Of a stretch of DNA of 64,000 nt, positions 17,027-24,450 are shown in pieces (positions within the stretch are counted from its first letter, which is position 1; each line of letters opens with the position of its first letter). Below the pieces are notes generated by a model. That model did no database searches and was not told where the DNA came from. It saw only the letters and a program-made list of their open reading frames with translations. Origin of the DNA: Bacillota bacterium (GTDB lineage Bacteria; Bacillota; Clostridia; Oscillospirales; Ruminococcaceae); assembly GCA_023433405.1 (NCBI GenBank), contig JAEZCT010000050.1:1-64000 (forward strand). The letters run 5' to 3'. Made by a program: the position numbers and the translations under genes.

Positions 17027-17743
17027 TTGCATCTCATCTGCTATCTTTCTAATGGATATCCCACTATTGCCGACAGCATCGAGATGGCTGAAACCTATGT
17101 GGATGCCGGCTGCAACATCATTGAAATCGACTTTCCATCACACAATCCCTATCTTGAAAGTGAGTTTATCGCCGACCGCATGAAAAAGGCGCTGGAGGCC
17201 TGCGGCGACTATGAGACGTACATGGACGGTATGGCAAAGGTAAAAAAGCAATTGCCGAGCGCCCAGTTTATCCTTATGGTGTATGAAAACACGGTAGAGG
17301 AGATTGGCTCTGAGCGTTTTATAGAGTTTTGCCTGGAAAACGGGTACCTCGACATTATTTTAGTCGGACTAAAGGATGATGTGATTAAAAACCGTTTTAT
17401 TGAGGCGGGCCTGCGCGTTAGCTGTTATGTGCAGTTCCATCTTGACGAGCGGGAGGTGGAGTATGCCCTGCGCTCCAACGGCTTTGTGTACCTGCAAGCC
17501 GTACCAAAGCCGGGGCAGGCAAACCCCGCTTACCCGACTCTTATCGATTGTATTAACTACCTGCGCGGGCGGGGGCTCAAATCCCCCATTTATTGCGGCG
17601 TGGGTGTGCATCGCCCGCAGGATGCCGCGATGGTCAAGGCGGCGGGAGCCGACGGCGCGTTTATTGGCAGCACCGTGCTCAAGCTGCACGACGACCGCCC
17701 GGCGCTAATCGAAACCATCAGACGCTTCAGCGCGGAGTGCTAA
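17027..17743 (+). CDS. Tryptophan synthase alpha (TrpA)-like TIM barrel
   Basis: A 238-residue (beta/alpha)8 protein, shorter than housekeeping TrpA (about 265). The strand 2 motif IIEIDFPSHNP parallels LELGVPFSDP of TrpA, keeping the catalytic glutamate (Glu33, equivalent to Glu49). The catalytic aspartate 11 residues later (Asp60) is replaced by Glu44. The phosphate-site GAFIGSTVLK is kept. A TTG start follows GAAAGGGAA. There is no trpB nearby, so it probably does not make tryptophan. A lyase acting on another phosphorylated compound by the same retro-aldol chemistry is plausible. Confidence 0.8.
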   Translation: MHLICYLSNGYPTIADSIEMAETYVDAGCNIIEIDFPSHNPYLESEFIADRMKKALEACGDYETYMDGMAKVKKQLPSAQFILMVYENTVEEIGSERFIEFCLENGYLDIILVGLKDDVIKNRFIEAGLRVSCYVQFHLDEREVEYALRSNGFVYLQAVPKPGQANPAYPTLIDCINYLRGRGLKSPIYCGVGVHRPQDAAMVKAAGADGAFIGSTVLKLHDDRPALIETIRRFSAEC

Positions 17744-17787
17744 GCTCATCCATTACAAAAGAATAAACATAGAAAGAGGGGTCAGGT

Positions 17788-18393
17788 ATGAGTAAGATTA
17801 AGATCTGCGGGATGTTCCGCGAGGAGGATATCATCGCGTGCAATGAGGCAAAGCCTGATTATATCGGCTTTATCTTTGTCGATTGGAGCTCGCGCAACGT
17901 GGATGAGAATAAGGCGGCAGCCCTTCGCCGTATGCTTTCGCCCGACATTATTCCCGTTGGCGTTTTTGTGGATGCTCCTATTGAGCAGGTGGTACGCCTG
18001 CTTAAAAAAGGAACCATCGAGATGGTTCAGCTGCACGGCAAGGAGACGGATATGTATATAGCCGCGCTGCGCACCTACACCAACCGGCTCATAATAAAGG
18101 CTGCGGGAATCAGTACCACCGAGGATGTGGAACGCATTGTAAGGGCGGAGTCCGATTACATCTTACTCGATAACGGCGAGGGAAGCACCGGCAAAAGCTT
18201 TGACTGGAGCCTTGCAAAAAACATCTCGCGCCCCTACTTTCTGGCGGGCGGGCTGAATACCTCCAATATCGCTGACGCCGTCGCAACGCTGAACCCCTAT
18301 GCCGTTGACCTGTGCAGCGGCGCCGAAACAAACGGCGTAAAGGATCCCGAGAAAATGCGGGAGCTGGTATCCATTGTGCGCGGCAGGGCTTAG
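17788..18393 (+). CDS. Phosphoribosylanthranilate isomerase (TrpF)-like protein
   Basis: This 201-residue TIM barrel is full length for TrpF. The catalytic Cys7 (KICGM) and Asp128 (YILLDNGEGSTGKSFDW) are both in place, as are Arg36 at the carboxylate-binding position (SSRNV), QLHG and the phosphate-site stretch FLAGGLNTSNI...DLCSGAE. TrpF converts N-(5-phosphoribosyl)anthranilate by an Amadori rearrangement. No trpCDE genes are nearby; instead it lies between TrpA-like and BtpA-like genes in a nucleoside island. It may isomerise a different 5-phosphoribosylamine, or be the cell's only TrpF placed here by chance. Gene spacing (44 and 63 bp) supports an operon. Confidence 0.85.
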   Translation: MSKIKICGMFREEDIIACNEAKPDYIGFIFVDWSSRNVDENKAAALRRMLSPDIIPVGVFVDAPIEQVVRLLKKGTIEMVQLHGKETDMYIAALRTYTNRLIIKAAGISTTEDVERIVRAESDYILLDNGEGSTGKSFDWSLAKNISRPYFLAGGLNTSNIADAVATLNPYAVDLCSGAETNGVKDPEKMRELVSIVRGRA

Positions 18394-18456
18394 CAAAACG
18401 CTAAACTTAATTTTATCATTGCAACGAAATATAAAGATTTGGAAAGGGATAAAGAA

Positions 18457-19266
18457 ATGTCTTGGACAAAAAGTGTACTGGGAACCGAAAAGCCTGTTAT
18501 TGCCATGTGCCATGTGCGCGCCCTGCCGGGCGACCCCTATTATGATGAGCAAAAGGGGATGGACTGGGTGGTAGAGAAGGCGAGAGCCGACTTTATTGCC
18601 TTGCAGGAGGGTGGCGTGGATGCCGTCATGTTTTCCAATGAGTTCAGCCTGCCCTACCTTACCTCTGTCAAGCCCGTCACCACCGCCGCGATGGCGCGTG
18701 TGATTGGCGAGTTAAAGGATGTCATTAAGATTCCCTTTGGCGTCAACATCCTGTGGGACCCCTATGCCTCCCTTGACCTTGCAGCTGTCACCGGCGCCTG
18801 CTTTATCCGCGAGGTAATGAGCGGGGTGTACGCGGGTGACCTTGGGTTGTGGAACACCAACACCGGCGAGGTGGTACGGCACGCCCGCGATTTAGGTGTA
18901 ATGGGCAAGGTGAAGCTGCTTTACAACATCTACCCCGAGTCGGCGGCATACCTTGGCAACCGCGATATTGTGGAGGTGGCGCGCACCACTAACTTTAATT
19001 GCAAGCCGGACGCGATTCTGGTCAGCGGTCTCACGGCGGGCGAGCCCACTGACACCCAGCTGCTAAAGCAGATTAAGGATGCGCTGCCCGAAACCATGGT
19101 ATTTTGCAACACCGGCTGTAAAAAGGAAACCATCCAAACACAGCTCTCAGTCGCCGACGGCGCGGTAGTAGGCACCACCTTTAAAGAGGATGGAAAATTT
19201 GATAACTTTACCGACTACCGCCGGGTAAAGGAGTTTATGGATACGGTTAAGACCTTCCGCAAATAA
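18457..19266 (+). CDS. BtpA/SgcQ family TIM-barrel protein
   Basis: A 269-residue protein of the BtpA family (PF03437). The start PVIAMCHVRALPGDPYYD matches the family's VIGMVHLxPLPGSP N-terminus, and the interior GVNILWDPYASLDLA plus the C-terminal ADGAVVGTTFKEDGKF (phosphate-site like) also fit. Members include SgcQ, a presumed sugar-catabolism enzyme, and BtpA, linked to photosystem I biogenesis; no reaction is firmly established as far as I know. The ATG at 18457 follows GGAAAGGG. It is the last gene of the operon, and a strong terminator begins 36 bp later. Confidence 0.85.
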   Translation: MSWTKSVLGTEKPVIAMCHVRALPGDPYYDEQKGMDWVVEKARADFIALQEGGVDAVMFSNEFSLPYLTSVKPVTTAAMARVIGELKDVIKIPFGVNILWDPYASLDLAAVTGACFIREVMSGVYAGDLGLWNTNTGEVVRHARDLGVMGKVKLLYNIYPESAAYLGNRDIVEVARTTNFNCKPDAILVSGLTAGEPTDTQLLKQIKDALPETMVFCNTGCKKETIQTQLSVADGAVVGTTFKEDGKFDNFTDYRRVKEFMDTVKTFRK

Positions 19267-19301
19267 TGCCAACAAGCTTTGGGAAAAAAGGTTAAATAGA
19301 C

Positions 19302-19335
19302 AAGAAGGGCGCTCCAATCGGGAGCGCCCTTCTTT
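19302..19335 (+). terminator. Terminator of the TIM-barrel operon
   Basis: AAGAAGGGCGCTCC (19302-19315) pairs perfectly with GGAGCGCCCTTCTT (19321-19334) across a 5-nt loop, a 14-bp stem with T-rich 3' side. It can also act on the minus strand. Confidence 0.85.
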
Positions 19336-19337
19336 CG

Positions 19338-19856
19338 CTATTGTTTATTGGAGTTTCCAAAAGCCGATTTTATAAACCTTGTGATTTGGTTGGCTTTTCG
19401 GTAATCATCATCAAGTTGTAGGAACGTCGGCACCCGCGCCGACAGGCGGTTTACTTTTCTTGTTCGAGAAAAGTAAGCAATTTAGTAAAGCGAAGCAGGG
19501 ACACCCTGCACCCAGCTCAAAGCAAGGGCAAACGGAGCATAGCCTGTGAGACGAAGCACCTACGGCGCAAGCGCGTAAAGCTCAGTGGGGTAGTTGCGTT
19601 ACGCGCTTGCGAAAATGATAAAGAATTTTTTCCAAAAACTACTTATCTTTTTTACCCTTCGGCAAAATCCTGGTGCCTCGCGTATTTTGCCCTTGCTTTT
19701 CGCCCTGGCCTGTAGTTCTTCCTTTTTTCCCACGCCAGCCACACAAGGCTACTTTGGTGCTGGGTTACGGGGGAACGGGGGTACTCGATTATTCTATGGT
19801 TTATTGGAGTATCCAAAATCAACTTATAAACTTCGTGATTTGGTCGGCTTTTAGGT
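19338..19856. repeat. Multi-hairpin intergenic cassette flanked by direct repeats
   Basis: Imperfect direct repeats of about 63 bp at 19338-19401 and 19794-19856 (both contain TTTATTGGAG, TATAAAC, GTGATTTGGT and GGCTTTT) bracket about 390 bp. Inside are at least four hairpins: GTCGGC/GCCGAC (19426-19443), TTACTTTTCT/AGAAAAGTAA (19451-19476), CAGGG/CCCTG (19496-19508) and CGCAAGCGCGTAA/TTACGCGCTTGCG (19566-19611). Stretches resemble non-coding repeats I associate with Oscillospiraceae intergenic regions. An open frame at 19594-19854 crosses one hairpin arm and a direct repeat and looks non-coding. No recombinase gene is present. Confidence 0.5.
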
Positions 19857-19914
19857 TAGGGGTACTCTTTTATCCCATACAAATAATTTTAACTTCGTTT
19901 AAGCAAAAATAGGC

Positions 19915-20616
19915 TTATTTGTTAATTACGCTTTCGTCAAGCTCCCAGCCAAGCTCTTCGTATTTCTTCTTGCGCTTATCCTTATCGGAACGCAGCTCCT
20001 GATGGGCAAATTTTGCCACATCTCTGGCAACTGCTCTCGGCACGACGATGACACCGTCGCCATCCGCTACGATAACATCGCCGGGGTAGATTGCCACGCC
20101 GCCAATGCCAATGGGAACATCCTTCTCTGCAAAACGGAGTCGGCACTGATCCATCTTTTGTGAGAGGAAGTAAGACCAAACAGGAATCTTCTCGGCAATG
20201 CACTCGTCGGTATCGCGAATTCCGCCGCCGTTAAATACAAAGCCGCGGCAGCCCTGCATCATAGCGCCAAGACCGTTCTCAGAGCCAATCAGACCGACAT
20301 CCACGCCCGCTACATCAACGGCCACGAAGTCGCCCTCTTCAATCTCCGCAAACCAGGGATAGGTACATACGTTGCCGTAAAACCAGTTGGACCACTCGGT
20401 ATACGCGTCCCCCGTTAACATGGGGTCGGGACCTTCATAGGGTACATATCTTGCGGTACGGGCAATTCCCACCGCTTTTGTGCGGTACATGGGCCGAATC
20501 TTATGATCCAGCGAGCAATAATGCTGGTAGCCCATCCAATCTAGGCCGTCTCTCACATCGGCTACACGCAACGGCTCGAACAATTCCAACAACTCTTTGT
20601 TTTCCTGCTTATTCAT
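19915..20616 (-). CDS. RraA-like / HMG aldolase-family protein
   Basis: A 233-residue member of the RraA-like superfamily. This includes the RNase E inhibitor RraA and class II 4-hydroxy-4-methyl-2-oxoglutarate/oxaloacetate aldolases; many are misnamed dimethylmenaquinone methyltransferase. The family core is visible as RVADVRDGLDWMGY, GDFVAVDVAGVDVGLIGSENG, GCRGFVFNGGGIRDT (with the RD pair used by the aldolases) and PGDVIVADGDGVIVVP. A basic charged C-terminal helix follows. GAAAGGGAG precedes the ATG. It is alone on its strand, converging on the nucleoside island, and an aldolase role on a small keto acid fits best. Confidence 0.82.
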   Translation of the reverse strand: MNKQENKELLELFEPLRVADVRDGLDWMGYQHYCSLDHKIRPMYRTKAVGIARTARYVPYEGPDPMLTGDAYTEWSNWFYGNVCTYPWFAEIEEGDFVAVDVAGVDVGLIGSENGLGAMMQGCRGFVFNGGGIRDTDECIAEKIPVWSYFLSQKMDQCRLRFAEKDVPIGIGGVAIYPGDVIVADGDGVIVVPRAVARDVAKFAHQELRSDKDKRKKKYEELGWELDESVINK

Positions 20617-20746
20617 AATTCATGCTCCCTTTCGTTTGTGTAGAAATCCGGTCACTATAAATCCCGCACCGTTAGTATACCGCACCTGGTTTCGTAATAG
20701 CTACTCATTTTTTGATATATATAGCATGGATTTTGATGGCTTTTCT

Positions 20747-20790
20747 ATAAAAACAGCCGCCCGCCGGGCTCGGCGGGCGGCTGTTTTTAT
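20747..20790 (-). terminator. Strong bidirectional terminator
   Basis: A perfect 20-bp stem (20747-20766 with 20771-20790) around a 4-nt loop. It is GC-rich at the tip (CCGCCCGCCG/CGGCGGGCGG) and flanked by A5 and T5, so it ends transcription in both directions. It lies between the RraA-like gene start and the membrane-protein gene end. Confidence 0.88.
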
Positions 20791-20807
20791 AGGAGACGTT
20801 CCTTTTA

Positions 20808-20907
20808 TACTAATATCCGATTTAAAAGAGTATAAAAATCAAGTGAAAAGCTTTAATTTATGGGTTTTCACGCGGATTTTTATCGACTCTTTTTGAGGGG
20901 ATTAGTA
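20808..20907. repeat. Dispersed palindromic repeat, intact copy A
   Basis: This 100-bp element reads TACTAATATCCGATTT at one end and GAGGGGATTAGTA at the other. It folds back on itself: TACTAAT/ATTAGTA, AAAAGAGTATAAAAATC with GATTTTTATCGACTCTTTT, and an inner GTGAAAA/TTTTCAC. The copy at 34841-34940 is its reverse complement with two differences. It ends exactly where the TAA stop of the gene at 20908-21654 begins. Confidence 0.88.
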
Positions 20908-21654
20908 TTATTTGCGCTCCGGGGAAGCCGGGGCAGCGGCTGTTTCCACAACCTTCATACTGGGAAAGATATCCTCAAGCATTTGGTCGGGATACTGCTT
21001 GTCAAGAAATACCTGCAGGCTGTTTTTTGGCGGCAGCCCAATACGCCGCTGTGACTGCCGGTCTACGGCGAGGGCGGAGATAGACATATTCCAAAGCATA
21101 AACACCGCAAACACCCAGGTTAGCGGTGTTCCCCAGCGTTTGGGAACCTTCTCAATCAGCGCCGACAGGAGCGGGAAGATACGCTTCATCCAAAGGACGC
21201 CCAACAGCCCCCAAAACAGCATATATGGAATATTGGTGCGCCCGTTAATATCCAACAGCATGTAGCTGTAATCCCAAGACACAGTTCCAAATATTCTTTC
21301 CTGCAAAAAGGAAAGGGCGTATTCAAAACCGCCGCCGATGAAGGCGCTTGCAAAAAACACCCTCCCGTCTCCTTTTTTTGCGGTCTTATACAGCAGCACA
21401 GTCATAAGCACCGCGCCCACGCCGTACACGGGGTTAAAAGGCCCATAGATTACACCCGAGCGGTTTTGCAGCACGCCGTAATCAATGAGGCATACCACAG
21501 TTTCCAGCACCACGCCGAAAAAGCAGCCAATCATAAAAATCCAAAACAGCTTAGGGTAGCATATTCCTTTGGCAAAGACATCCGATTCTTCTGGCAAGGG
21601 CGCATGGTCTTTTGTTGTGAAGTCCCGTTCCTTCGTCAATATTTGCGTTTCCAA
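20908..21654 (-). CDS. Putative ABC-transporter type IV membrane protein (PF06541-like)
   Basis: A 248-residue membrane protein with about five hydrophobic segments (LFWIFMIGCFFGVVLETVVC, then PVYGVGAVLMTVLLY, IPYMLFWGLLGVLWM and LTWVFAVFMLWNM). The motif GVIYGPFNPVYGVGA and WDYSYMLLDINGRTNIPYML are typical of proteins annotated as putative ABC transporter permease of the CmpB type; real function is unknown. A TTG start is used, with GGGGAG 8 bp upstream. A charged cytoplasmic tail follows the last segment. Nothing around it hints at a partner. Confidence 0.78.
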   Translation of the reverse strand: METQILTKERDFTTKDHAPLPEESDVFAKGICYPKLFWIFMIGCFFGVVLETVVCLIDYGVLQNRSGVIYGPFNPVYGVGAVLMTVLLYKTAKKGDGRVFFASAFIGGGFEYALSFLQERIFGTVSWDYSYMLLDINGRTNIPYMLFWGLLGVLWMKRIFPLLSALIEKVPKRWGTPLTWVFAVFMLWNMSISALAVDRQSQRRIGLPPKNSLQVFLDKQYPDQMLEDIFPSMKVVETAAAPASPERK

Positions 21655-21954
21655 TCGCGTTTCTCCCCTGTTTCCCGCCCGGACTGAGCGGATTATTCAC
21701 CTGCCCGCGTTAATGACCTGAATGGATAATTGACGCGTGTGTATGCCTGTCTGCCCCCCTTGCCGGATTGGAGGGGAAGAGCCAAAATGACAGGTCTTTG
21801 CATTATGACGAGGCAGCGCGCCATGCCGCTTCACATTCTGCTGTTTTCTCTTACTATTATACCATCCTCGACACAAATGGCTAGAATGTTTTTCATACAC
21901 AATTCATAGTAACCGGGCGGTTACAGCTCCGCGAAAAAAATTACTGGGGGTGGA

Positions 21955-21984
21955 TTGAGAGAAATATATATGGTATAATATACT
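21955..21984 (+). promoter_or_regulatory. Probable sigma-A promoter of the PfkB kinase gene
   Basis: TTGAGA (21955-21960), an 18-bp spacer and TATACT (21979-21984), located 45 bp before the kinase ATG at 22030. An overlapping TATAAT (21974) would leave a spacer that is too short. The remainder of the 21655-21954 gap shows no gene or clear structure. Confidence 0.5.
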
Positions 21985-22029
21985 AAATCCATACACAGCA
22001 TTCTTGTGGTACACCGAGAGGAAAACACC

Positions 22030-22959
22030 ATGATCTATACCATAACCCTAAACCCCTCGCTGGATTATGTGGCAACCTTAAACTCACCCCTGACAATCGG
22101 TGAGGTCAACCGCGCACGGGGCGAACGGTTTTATCCGGGCGGTAAGGGTATTAACGTTTCCATAGTGCTAAACCGGCTGGGGCTTGCCACACAGGCGCTG
22201 GGCTTTACGGCAGGGTTTACGGGGGATGAGATCAAACGCCTGCTGGATGGTTGCGGTTGTCCCCACGACTTTATAGCCGCCGGGGAGGGGGTCTCACGCA
22301 TTAGCGTCAAGCTTACCCAAGGGGGTGAAACACAGATTAACGGCGGCGGTCCCGTCATTACCCACAATCATATTATGGCGCTGTGTGAAAAGCTGGTTCA
22401 CCAATGCGGCATTGGACCGCAGGATACGGTGGTGCTGGCGGGGAGCGTGCCGGAGCACACCCCCGCCGATGCCTGTGAGCAGGTGCTTGCGGCTGTTTCC
22501 GCGCGGGGTGCCGACATCGTCGCGGATATGACCGGGAAACATCTGACCCATGCGCTCGCCTATGCGCCGCTGCTCATTAAGCCAAACCTTTCCGAGCTGT
22601 GCGAGGTGTTTGACTGCGCTATCTCAGGGCAGGCCATCTTATCCTACGCAAGGCGCTTGCAGAAACAGGGCGCGCGAAACGTTCTGGTCTCCATGGGTGC
22701 GGATGGGGCAATACTGCTGTGTGAGGACGGCAGTGCGTACCGGGCCTTTTCCCCAAAGGTGCAGGCGGTATGCACCGTGGGCGCGGGGGACTCCATGGTA
22801 GCAGGGTTTCTCGCAGGCTATGGGCAGAAAAGGGATGCCAGAGAGGCGCTTGCCCTTGCAGTTGCGGCAGGCACCGCCACCGCGGCCGCACCCTGGCTAT
22901 GCGAGCGGGAGGAACTTCTCCGGCTGGTGGATGAGGTAGTGATACAAGGCGTTCAGTGA
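22030..22959 (+). CDS. fruK: 1-phosphofructokinase-like PfkB kinase
   Basis: A 309-residue kinase beginning MIYTITLNPSLDYVATL, the hallmark start of the 1-phosphofructokinase/tagatose-6-phosphate kinase group. FYPGGKGINVSIVLNRLG is the first PfkB signature, and VCTVGAGDSMVAGFLAGY near residue 245 carries the catalytic Asp. It phosphorylates a sugar phosphate with ATP, typically fructose 1-phosphate to the 1,6-bisphosphate. No fructose PTS gene is next to it, so LacC-type tagatose 6-phosphate kinase cannot be excluded. The ATG at 22030 follows GAGAGGAAAA. Confidence 0.8.
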   Translation: MIYTITLNPSLDYVATLNSPLTIGEVNRARGERFYPGGKGINVSIVLNRLGLATQALGFTAGFTGDEIKRLLDGCGCPHDFIAAGEGVSRISVKLTQGGETQINGGGPVITHNHIMALCEKLVHQCGIGPQDTVVLAGSVPEHTPADACEQVLAAVSARGADIVADMTGKHLTHALAYAPLLIKPNLSELCEVFDCAISGQAILSYARRLQKQGARNVLVSMGADGAILLCEDGSAYRAFSPKVQAVCTVGAGDSMVAGFLAGYGQKRDAREALALAVAAGTATAAAPWLCEREELLRLVDEVVIQGVQ

Positions 22960-23017
22960 ACGATTTATCCAGCTGTTTTCGCTCTCAAAAAACCATAGCA
23001 TCCTTTACAAAATCGGC

Positions 23018-23046
23018 TTGAATTATAAACATATTTGCTGTATATT
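23018..23046 (+). promoter_or_regulatory. Probable sigma-A promoter of the AraC regulator
   Basis: TTGAAT (23018-23023), a 17-bp spacer and TATATT (23041-23046). It lies 58 bp before the ATG at 23104. Confidence 0.5.
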
Positions 23047-23103
23047 AAAAGCACCGCCCGAATGAATATGTGTACAAGTGCTAATTGTTGAAGGAGGGCT
23101 GAA

Positions 23104-23943
23104 ATGATTGCAGAACGCAGGAATTATGAGCTGAAAACAGTAATCGCTCCCCACAGCTTTACCGTATCGGGCCCCTTGGTCTCCCCAAGGCATTGGCAAA
23201 GCGAAATGGAAGCGGTATATGTGGAAAGCGGCTGGCTGGAGCTTGAGGCAGGTGAGGGCTATTATCATGTTGATGCGGGAGAAATGATATTCATTAACGG
23301 GGGGGTAATCCATCGGTTTGTAAAAAAGGATGAAAGGGCTGTTATCTATGTAATAAAGTTCTCGAAGGAATATCTGGTAAACGACTACTTCACCAAAGAA
23401 GGCAAAGAGGCGATACTCGGTCTCTTGGAACAGATATTTATGGTGAGAAAGGATGAATACGTCAGCCGAGCAGTAAATGAGCTTATGTTTAACAATATGT
23501 CAAGCATACGTAGCCTCAGCGATTGCTTTATGTCCTCGCGGCTGATTGATTTGACCGTTTACCTCATTAAGAACCCAAAGCTGGTGTTTAATGCCGCAAA
23601 ATCCGAGCTCATTGACAGCAGCAAGGTTTTGTGCCAAACCATACGGTACATAAACGAACACGCCATAGATAAGATATCCCTGAATATGGTGGCGGATTAC
23701 CTGGGTTTTAGCGCCTGTTACTGCTCGAAATACATCAAGAAAAAAACAGGCATGAGCTTTATTGAGTATGTAAACACAGTGCGTGTGGGTAAGGCGGAAA
23801 CCCTTTTGCTTAACACTACCGAGAGCATAACCGACATCGCTTTTGAAACGGGGTTCTCCAGTATGCAAAGCTTTAACCGGGTTTTTAAGCAAATAAACCA
23901 CATGAGCCCCAGCAGCTACAGAAAAATGGTCAGAATCCGTTAA
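23104..23943 (+). CDS. AraC family transcriptional regulator
   Basis: A 279-residue regulator with an N-terminal cupin-like sensing domain (about residues 15-95; ESGWLELEAGEGYYHVDAG) and a C-terminal double helix-turn-helix (about 178-275). The second helix-turn-helix has the AraC signature: ITDIAFETGFSSMQSFNRVF followed by SPSSYRK. It probably responds to a sugar and controls either the kinase upstream or the sugar importer at 24451, 500 bp downstream. AGGAGGG lies before the ATG. Confidence 0.88.
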   Translation: MIAERRNYELKTVIAPHSFTVSGPLVSPRHWQSEMEAVYVESGWLELEAGEGYYHVDAGEMIFINGGVIHRFVKKDERAVIYVIKFSKEYLVNDYFTKEGKEAILGLLEQIFMVRKDEYVSRAVNELMFNNMSSIRSLSDCFMSSRLIDLTVYLIKNPKLVFNAAKSELIDSSKVLCQTIRYINEHAIDKISLNMVADYLGFSACYCSKYIKKKTGMSFIEYVNTVRVGKAETLLLNTTESITDIAFETGFSSMQSFNRVFKQINHMSPSSYRKMVRIR

Positions 23944-23969
23944 CGGCGGCGGCGAGGTACCGTATATCT

Positions 23970-23980
23970 CCCCCCCCCCC
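23970..23980. other. Run of eleven C
   Basis: An uninterrupted C11 tract lies 27 bp after the AraC stop codon. It could be a slippage-prone site or an assembly error. The rest of the 23944-24450 gap is AT-rich and holds two operator-like palindromes but no gene. Confidence 0.6.
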
Positions 23981-24013
23981 AGTCCTTTCGGTGCAAAAGG
24001 TGGACATACCTTT

Positions 24014-24029
24014 AAGTAAACGTATACTT
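24014..24029. promoter_or_regulatory. LacI-type operator candidate, distal
   Basis: AAGTAAACGTATACTT is a near-perfect palindrome around a central CG, the usual form of LacI/GalR family operators. It resembles the site at 24372 and the arms of the hairpin at 28137. Confidence 0.5.
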
Positions 24030-24371
24030 AAATTTTAAAAGGTGGCAGAGGGTTAAGGGTTTACAATATGGTTCAGCGGTGATTTTCCGACAGAAAGCTG
24101 AAATTTAAACCATAAAAATCAAACACTTTTCGACTGAATAGACCGTGTATTATATTTACTTCTCCCTTTTAGGGCAAAATTCGCTATTAAAACAACAAAA
24201 AACGAGTAGTACTTCACAGAAATACTATGTATAATAACGATAGTGACAAGCGGCGAGAAGGTATTATTAATAAAATTGTATAAGTTAAATAATTGTGTTG
24301 ACGAATGCAGCACAATTCGGAGCTTACATAATTTTAAAGTCACTCAAATTGCTTTTGGGTAAATAAAACAA

Positions 24372-24385
24372 AGTAAACGTTTACT
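24372..24385. promoter_or_regulatory. LacI-type operator candidate, proximal
   Basis: AGTAAACGTTTACT is a perfect palindrome with central CG, 66 bp before the binding-protein ATG. It fits the LacI/CcpA operator class. The LacI regulator at 28152 is the natural candidate; CcpA is an alternative. No clean -35/-10 pair was found just upstream. Confidence 0.6.
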
Positions 24386-24450
24386 CAAAGACACTCGACG
24401 ATTGACACGAAGCAATGAAACCCATATTTTAGCTTAGGGGGAAAACAGTA

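Noticed and set aside
17027..18393. Reading the TrpA-like and TrpF-like genes as part of a tryptophan operon
   Set aside because: No trpB, trpC, trpD or trpE, no T-box or TRAP-type leader, and the TrpA-like protein has an altered catalytic residue.
19594..19854. Open frame of 86 codons downstream of the BtpA-like gene
   Set aside because: It runs through a hairpin arm and one of the direct repeats, has no clear ribosome binding site, and its composition is that of non-coding sequence.
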